This document shows, one piece after another, positions 5,798 to 9,886 of a stretch of 9,886 bases of DNA (position 1 is the stretch's first letter; each line of letters begins with the position of its first letter). Location: assembly GCA_026397455.1 (NCBI GenBank), contig JAPLUX010000016.1:1-9886 (forward strand), given 5' to 3'. The notes beneath the pieces are model-generated. The model did not search any database. It was not told where the DNA came from and saw only the letters and a program-made list of their open reading frames with translations. The position numbers and the translations under genes are program-made. The DNA comes from Candidatus Aenigmatarchaeota archaeon (GTDB taxonomy: Archaea; Aenigmatarchaeota; Aenigmatarchaeia; CG10238-14).

Positions 5798-7864
5798 TTA
5801 TGTTCTCAATCTTTCTCTAACTTTCTCCAATATTTTTACTCTCTCTTGTCCTCTTCTTCTTCTAATGAATATTATTATTAATATTATCAATATTATGAAC
5901 AAAATAACTATTCCAGGCCAGAAGATAAGCCCTATTAGTATGAATTTCCTTATTCTCTCCAGAGGATCGCATATCTTCTCATAATTTTTTTCTTCCAAGT
6001 ATTCCCCTGCCAACTGGAATTGTTCATTCGATTTATAGAATGGTGGTATCAAGAACTTAGATGTGTTTGTTGTTCCAATCTCTAATTCAAGTGTAATGTC
6101 GACCTTATTAACAACCTTCTTTTCTATCGGTAAAGCATACTCAAACCAGTTTACTGCTCCTTCATAGTTCCTGTTCTCGTATTCATTCATTCCTTTTTCA
6201 AATGACGACTCTGCATCTTGGTAGAATGTCTTTATGACCGTTATATCCATACAATTTCCAATGAGCAATGATTTTTTTGCTTCTGCTCTCACGCCTTCTA
6301 ATTCCTTCAACAAAAAATCAGCAATTTCTTTTGGGTCTCTACCGATTATCAGAGTCAAGATAACGGTGTTACTTTCGATATCATCTGTTGCCTTAATTTT
6401 CAATTTGTAGATTCCTGGGGTTGCATTATTCGGGACATTCATAACCACGAGATATTCTTCTACTTCACCTATGTCTATATCAGTTGTTGTGGGAAAGACT
6501 CTAACCCATTCTGATGGAATACCTTCTATAGAAATCTTTACTGATTTGACAAGTTCTGACCCTATATTCTTGACAGATGCGATGAAACTCGTCTTGTTTC
6601 CTGTTATTACAGTTAAAGTATCAACAGACAGGTTCAAACTGATTGCACGTACTTCTGTTTTAGGCGATATAGGTTGTTCTATACCTGTACCTGGACTTGG
6701 TGGTGTGATAGGCGGAATACAAGAAACCACTTCAAACATATCGTATCTTTGTGTTAAGGTTGAATTGTAATCTAACGTGACTAAGAACATATAATAATCT
6801 GTCTTTGCAGAAGAAGGAACAGTTAGAGTGTATAATTTTTGCACTGATTCGTTGCCTATCTGTATGTTATTGTCTTTCTTCTCGTCGTAGACCGTCATGT
6901 TGGAATCTAAAATCTGATAAGTCATGCTGACGTTAACATCTTCAGAAGGTATAATTTTTGTTATGTTAATGCTTGCAGGGATTGTTTTACCTGGACAAAC
7001 TTTCTTTTCTTGAGTCGTGACGTTGAGGATGAAATATTTCATAGCAACAGTGATGATCAATTTAATTTCTGCTATAGGATTATGAGCATGTGGATCATCA
7101 GAATATATGTATACAGTCCCGTTATCATAGACGCCTTCTGGTGTGAGTGGAGGAATGGTTATATTTACATCAATATAGTTTACACCACCAGGAACTAGAT
7201 AAGTATTATTTTGAGATAAAGAAACCCAATCCCCTGGAATACCTTTAGTCTTGTTGAGAGTAACATTTGTACCATTACATGCATGGTATAAATACAATAG
7301 TATTTCTGATGGATAAATTTCTGTCTTGCTTGGTGATACCGTTTTTGTAATATCCCCTGGAAACCTACTAAAAATTCCGATACCTTTCTTAACTTCGAAA
7401 TTACAAATACTGTAATTGAACTTCTCATTAAAAGAATAATTACTCATCGCAGTAAAAGTTTCAGATCCAACTATAGAGTAATCCACATCTTTATTCTGAA
7501 GTCTGTATATCGTGTTGTAGTATTTGGTTTCTCCTTCTGATACATTTACACCATCCCAAGTTTCATTGTGAATTTCATTTTTTCTATTCGAGATTCTTGT
7601 GAAAAGGTTACCACTAGTATTCATATTACCAATATTATTAACTAATTTGCTAGTCACGTTCATAACATTTCCAACGCAATACCCAGTAGTAAAAAATTCA
7701 CAACTACTATCGTTCATTAGAATGAAAACACTCACATCAAGATGTGAAATATGTAAATTTATTTTTTCTGGCACTTCATCTGTAGCTTTGCTAGTTTTTT
7801 CTATCGATTGTAAAGAGTAAACCAAGAATGCAAAGAACAGTAAAATCAGTAATTTGTAATTCAC
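5798..7864 (-). CDS. Large surface protein with Ig-like/NEW3 domains and C-terminal membrane anchor (688 aa)
   Basis: A short signal peptide (1-18) is followed by about three beta-sandwich-like regions (roughly 35-155, 156-275, 278-383), a Pro-rich hinge (383-402) and a clear NEW3 (NPCBM-associated) domain at 404-508. The NEW3 domain shows VKNIGSELVKSV, SEWVRVFP and VPNNATPGIYKLKI. A helical, TPR-like segment follows (511-640; SSFEKGMNEYENRNYEGAVN). A 27-residue membrane helix (641-667) ends in a basic tail starting RRRR. At least 23 N-x-S/T sequons and eight cysteines lie in the protein, nearly all outside the anchor. It should stand on the cell surface, anchored at the C-terminus. The start is GTG with a poor ribosome site, chosen because it immediately precedes the signal peptide. 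Archaeal NEW3-bearing surface proteins of this kind are common but mostly uncharacterised. Adhesion, polymer binding or a stalk role are all possible. Confidence 0.88.
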   Translation of the reverse strand: MNYKLLILLFFAFLVYSLQSIEKTSKATDEVPEKINLHISHLDVSVFILMNDSSCEFFTTGYCVGNVMNVTSKLVNNIGNMNTSGNLFTRISNRKNEIHNETWDGVNVSEGETKYYNTIYRLQNKDVDYSIVGSETFTAMSNYSFNEKFNYSICNFEVKKGIGIFSRFPGDITKTVSPSKTEIYPSEILLYLYHACNGTNVTLNKTKGIPGDWVSLSQNNTYLVPGGVNYIDVNITIPPLTPEGVYDNGTVYIYSDDPHAHNPIAEIKLIITVAMKYFILNVTTQEKKVCPGKTIPASINITKIIPSEDVNVSMTYQILDSNMTVYDEKKDNNIQIGNESVQKLYTLTVPSSAKTDYYMFLVTLDYNSTLTQRYDMFEVVSCIPPITPPSPGTGIEQPISPKTEVRAISLNLSVDTLTVITGNKTSFIASVKNIGSELVKSVKISIEGIPSEWVRVFPTTTDIDIGEVEEYLVVMNVPNNATPGIYKLKIKATDDIESNTVILTLIIGRDPKEIADFLLKELEGVRAEAKKSLLIGNCMDITVIKTFYQDAESSFEKGMNEYENRNYEGAVNWFEYALPIEKKVVNKVDITLELEIGTTNTSKFLIPPFYKSNEQFQLAGEYLEEKNYEKICDPLERIRKFILIGLIFWPGIVILFIILIILIIIFIRRRRGQERVKILEKVRERLRT

Positions 7865-7937
7865 TCAACCACTATTCTATATTTGTTTTGTACACCTTAT
7901 TTTTGTTTGTATTTATTGTAATTGAGTCAAGAATTCA

Positions 7938-8471
7938 TTATTTTCTCTTATAAAAAATTGAAAAAAATAAAACTAGAACGAGTATCATTAATAATGCATT
8001 CATATACATCGGAAATACTGCTTTTGCCATGCTTCCTATCGTTAATTCTACATAAACGCCTACTTGAGTTGCAGTAGTCAACATTCCACCCTTAGTTGAT
8101 TTTTCTGTAAACAATATCTCACCGTTATACTTGGGTTGAGAAAGTTCTCTTGGGATTTTAAAACTGATTTTAACGTATTGATATGGACTAGCTAAATCAG
8201 AGTGCATCCCTGGACCAGCTGGCAAGTCGAACTCTGTCTTTTCCAGTGTGATAAATTGTGATACAGATCCTGTTACAGTTGCTGTTACATGAACTGGGTT
8301 TACATCTGGATTGAGTACCTGAATATTTCTCATTAATTCTGTTTCCTTTCCTTTTTCTATGTTTATTTTTAAGTCAGTAGGGCTAATACCTACGGAATAA
8401 ACTGTTGACACTAACAAAATCTCCACCAAAACCAAACACATTAAAATTCTATCCAGATGGTGTCGGATCAT
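7938..8471 (-). CDS. Single-pass membrane protein with beta-sandwich ectodomain (177 aa)
   Basis: Residues 1-28 look like a signal peptide (MIRHHLDR then a hydrophobic core). Residues 29-152 form a beta-rich ectodomain, residues 156-173 a membrane helix, and the protein ends in KRK, so it is an N-out, C-in type I protein. The ectodomain starts ISPTDLKINIEKGKE, and its late strands contain IPRELSQPKYNGEILFTE, resembling Ig-like domains of the NEW3 or DUF916 sort, though I cannot assign a family. It has no N-glycosylation sequon, in sharp contrast to its neighbours. The ATG at 8471 has GAGG 6 bases upstream and overlaps the preceding gene by 23 bases; a TTG at 8495 and an ATG at 8441 are less good starts. 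Translational coupling to the upstream gene is likely. An assembly or anchoring partner of the upstream product is inferred from position. Confidence 0.82.
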   Translation of the reverse strand: MIRHHLDRILMCLVLVEILLVSTVYSVGISPTDLKINIEKGKETELMRNIQVLNPDVNPVHVTATVTGSVSQFITLEKTEFDLPAGPGMHSDLASPYQYVKISFKIPRELSQPKYNGEILFTEKSTKGGMLTTATQVGVYVELTIGSMAKAVFPMYMNALLMILVLVLFFSIFYKRK

Positions 8472-9543
8472 TACCAGCCTCAACCGCCTTTGCAACTACA
8501 TTTCCGGAATAATCTCCACCAGGTACATTAGGTACCTGTGTTATCTCCCAATAACTATAAACATTTGTATCCCTTGAAATGTTACCCCAATTAGCAAAAT
8601 CTCCATTTGTTGAATCATCGGGTAATGTATTATTTAAAGTATGTACATAAGGAAATGGCCATTCAGTCTCATTAGCTGCATTAGAATAAGTTATATTATG
8701 ACTATCAATAGTATCTGGGATGCCTGAGCTAGTTAAATCACTACCGTTTATGTACAAGTCAACTGGCACGTTGGTTGCTTTTCCAATAGTTATGTTAGTC
8801 GGCCAACCTTGATTGTTAGTTGCATTCGCATGATAACCTGGGACAACAAAACCAAAATTGATAGGAGTTAAAGTCCATTTTATATCTATACGTGTTTTAA
8901 TCTTTGCTGTAGTGTTGTTTGGACCATACCAAGTGCTTTCATTATATCCCCCCATAGCTTCTGAGCTAGTAGCATGGAGCCAAATATCACCATTATAAGT
9001 GCTATTGTACTGGCCGCCTGGCACATCAAGAAAGAAATTAACATAAATATAACCATTAGATGCTAAACCTGTTTTACCTCCATTTTCACATGACAAATAT
9101 AGGGGAGTGTATGCTAAACCTGTTTTATCTATATAATCGATCGTAACCCCATCAGTGTGACAGCTATAACTAACTTTTATTTCATTAACAGGAATAGAGT
9201 TTTCCATTCCATCTGTCATATTAGTAGCGTTGATAGAGACGTTCCACCTAACGTTTGTACTTCCACCAATTGAAACATTAAGATATGTTTGATTATTCTG
9301 TTTTTTATTATCATCGGTTCCAGGGGCAATACCAGAGTCCTCTAAAGTAAAATTAACAGGAAAATAATCGACTATTATTTTATCTAAATTTCCCCCTACC
9401 GTTATGTTGACCGTTGTATTTTGACTACCACCACTCTGACCAGTTACACTTTTTATCGAATAAAACGACATAAAACCTATGAAAATTATGATAAAAATAA
9501 ACATTAAATAAAATAATAGAAATTTATCTTCAATTGAAGTCAT
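8449..9543 (-). CDS. Secreted glycoprotein with two tandem related beta domains (364 aa)
   Basis: A long hydrophobic segment near the N-terminus (about residues 8-30) acts as a signal peptide or signal anchor, and there is no C-terminal membrane segment. The rest holds two diverged copies of one domain, about 61-192 and 225-352. Each copy runs P-[VI]-N-F, then PG, then a block of the form N-[VI]-[ST]-I-G-x-x-T-N-V. An I-N-x-[ST] strand and a closing VPGG-x-Y ... G-[DN]-[IV] strand follow. About 19 N-x-S/T sequons predict dense N-glycosylation. Two cysteines occur, both in the first copy. The start has AGGT (9550-9553) 6 bases before the ATG at 9543; an adjacent ATG (9546) and a TTG (9561) are alternatives. 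I do not recognise the family. With no C-terminal anchor and tandem domains it could be a fibre or surface-layer subunit, which is inference. Confidence 0.85.
   Translation of the reverse strand: MTSIEDKFLLFYLMFIFIIIFIGFMSFYSIKSVTGQSGGSQNTTVNITVGGNLDKIIVDYFPVNFTLEDSGIAPGTDDNKKQNNQTYLNVSIGGSTNVRWNVSINATNMTDGMENSIPVNEIKVSYSCHTDGVTIDYIDKTGLAYTPLYLSCENGGKTGLASNGYIYVNFFLDVPGGQYNSTYNGDIWLHATSSEAMGGYNESTWYGPNNTTAKIKTRIDIKWTLTPINFGFVVPGYHANATNNQGWPTNITIGKATNVPVDLYINGSDLTSSGIPDTIDSHNITYSNAANETEWPFPYVHTLNNTLPDDSTNGDFANWGNISRDTNVYSYWEITQVPNVPGGDYSGNVVAKAVEAGNDPTPSG
8478..8481 (-). promoter_or_regulatory. Ribosome site that sets the start of the 177-aa membrane protein
   Basis: GAGG on the minus strand, 6 bases before the ATG at 8471, lies inside the end of the upstream coding region and suggests translational coupling. 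It favours 8471 over the ATG at 8441. Confidence 0.55.
9060..9127. repeat. Exact 17-bp direct repeat, in frame, inside the tandem-domain gene
   Basis: ATGCTAAACCTGTTTTA occurs at 9060-9076 and again at 9111-9127, exactly 51 bases (17 codons) apart. On the coding (minus) strand both copies encode KTGLA. The copies bracket a loop with a cysteine in the first domain, suggesting a recent small internal duplication. Confidence 0.9.
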
Positions 9544-9591
9544 CATCGTACCTTTAATCAATTCGTTTTTCTACAGTATGAATTTTTTATT

Positions 9592-9886
9592 TTAAGCTGT
9601 TTTTGTTTGAACAATGAGTTTAGGGGTTTTTATGAAAGTCACTATTAACAAAAGTAAAATAGGTATTCCTGCAAACCCTGCTAAGTATTCATAATTCATC
9701 CTTATCCAGCTCTCATAGAATAAGTATGTCGATATTGGTGCTAGTATTATACCTAGTATTAAAAGAACCTTTGAACCCCTGAATGAAGCTATAGAAGATA
9801 TGAATAAAAATAAGTTTACTGCTAAAACCAACCATAATGATAGGTTGTAATCGTATATTTTTGGTTCAAATATCTCTGTGTAATAT
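9592..9886 (-). CDS. Membrane protein, N-terminus outside window (97 residues visible)
   Basis: The minus strand is open from the right edge to a TAA at 9592. A TTG at 9831 could be read as a start, but the 18 codons upstream of it (YYTEIFEPKIYDYNLSLW) run straight into the first membrane helix without a stop, so the gene very likely begins beyond the window. Three hydrophobic segments are visible, at about residues 17-35, 39-57 and 67-84, followed by a Lys-containing tail (KTPKLIVQTKTA). I do not recognise the family. It ends 48 bases before the tandem-domain glycoprotein gene, on the same strand, so it is probably the upstream neighbour in the same surface operon. A transport or assembly role in the membrane is possible but unsupported by any motif. 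Confidence 0.75.
   Translation of the reverse strand, partial: YYTEIFEPKIYDYNLSLWLVLAVNLFLFISSIASFRGSKVLLILGIILAPISTYLFYESWIRMNYEYLAGFAGIPILLLLIVTFIKTPKLIVQTKTA

Noticed and set aside
5865..5900. AT-rich short repeats (aatatt, attatta)
   Set aside because: They encode the Ile-rich membrane helix of the 688-aa protein and need no other explanation.
6471..7820. Several open frames of 60-100 codons on both strands inside the 688-aa gene (6471-6770, 7010-7198, 7195-7428, 7599-7820)
   Set aside because: All lie within one continuous surface-protein gene whose signal peptide, NEW3 domain and anchor are coherent.
8441..8495. TTG start at 8495 or ATG at 8441 for the 177-aa membrane protein
   Set aside because: The TTG adds a very basic, out-of-character N-terminus. 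The ATG at 8441 removes the charged start of the signal peptide. The ATG at 8471 has GAGG at proper spacing.
9544..9561. TTG start at 9561 for the tandem-domain glycoprotein
   Set aside because: The AAAGGT ribosome site lies downstream of this TTG and points to the ATG pair at 9543-9546.
9829..9831. TTG start giving a complete 79-aa membrane protein at the right edge
   Set aside because: The frame stays open to the window edge with protein-like sequence, so the gene is more likely cut by the window.
1..9886. tRNA genes, CRISPR arrays, insertion sequences, attachment sites
   Set aside because: No cloverleaf, evenly spaced repeat series, transposase motif or flanking terminal repeats were seen on reading both strands; a covariance-model search was not possible.

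Overview
The window looks archaeal. It carries an archaeal-type S-adenosylmethionine synthetase, an archaeal RibL-type FAD synthase and an HTH-CBS regulator of a type common in archaea. TATA-like boxes sit about 26 to 32 bases before several start codons that lack a Shine-Dalgarno (SD) sequence, which fits leaderless mRNAs. The secreted proteins are unusually rich in N-glycosylation sequons (N-x-S/T). The DNA is AT-rich by eye. The many small unrecognised proteins, and a small protein with a basic N-terminus, proline-rich linker and coiled coil, are in keeping with an uncultivated DPANN-like lineage, but the lineage is a guess.

Left part (1-2830): a minus-strand group of three genes runs from ribL (1806-2222) through a 54-residue two-helix membrane peptide (1611-1775) to a large helical protein that leaves the window at its left edge (1-1607). 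The last two are 3 bases apart. Divergent from ribL is an unrecognised 177-residue soluble protein (2297-2830).

Middle (2840-5272): the S-adenosylmethionine synthetase gene (minus) is divergent from an HTH-CBS regulator (plus). Between them, three 7-bp half-sites form two overlapping perfect palindromes across the regulator's start codon, a strong candidate operator. Next come a 76-residue basic protein (minus) and a 115-residue proline-rich/coiled-coil protein (plus), divergent from each other and each with a good SD sequence.

Right part (5240-9886): five minus-strand genes in a row encode membrane or secreted proteins. In transcription order they are a multi-spanning membrane protein (5' end outside the window), a secreted protein with two tandem copies of a beta-rich domain, a 177-residue single-pass protein with a beta-rich ectodomain, a 688-residue multi-Ig/NEW3 protein with a C-terminal anchor, and a 171-residue protein with signal peptide and C-terminal anchor. 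They look like one cell-surface assembly of unknown function.

The main leads are the operator next to the mat gene (possible AdoMet-responsive control), the unrecognised surface operon, and the unrecognised ribL-54aa-large-protein group. No tRNA, rRNA, CRISPR array or insertion sequence was seen, and no stretch over about 100 bases lacks a gene.
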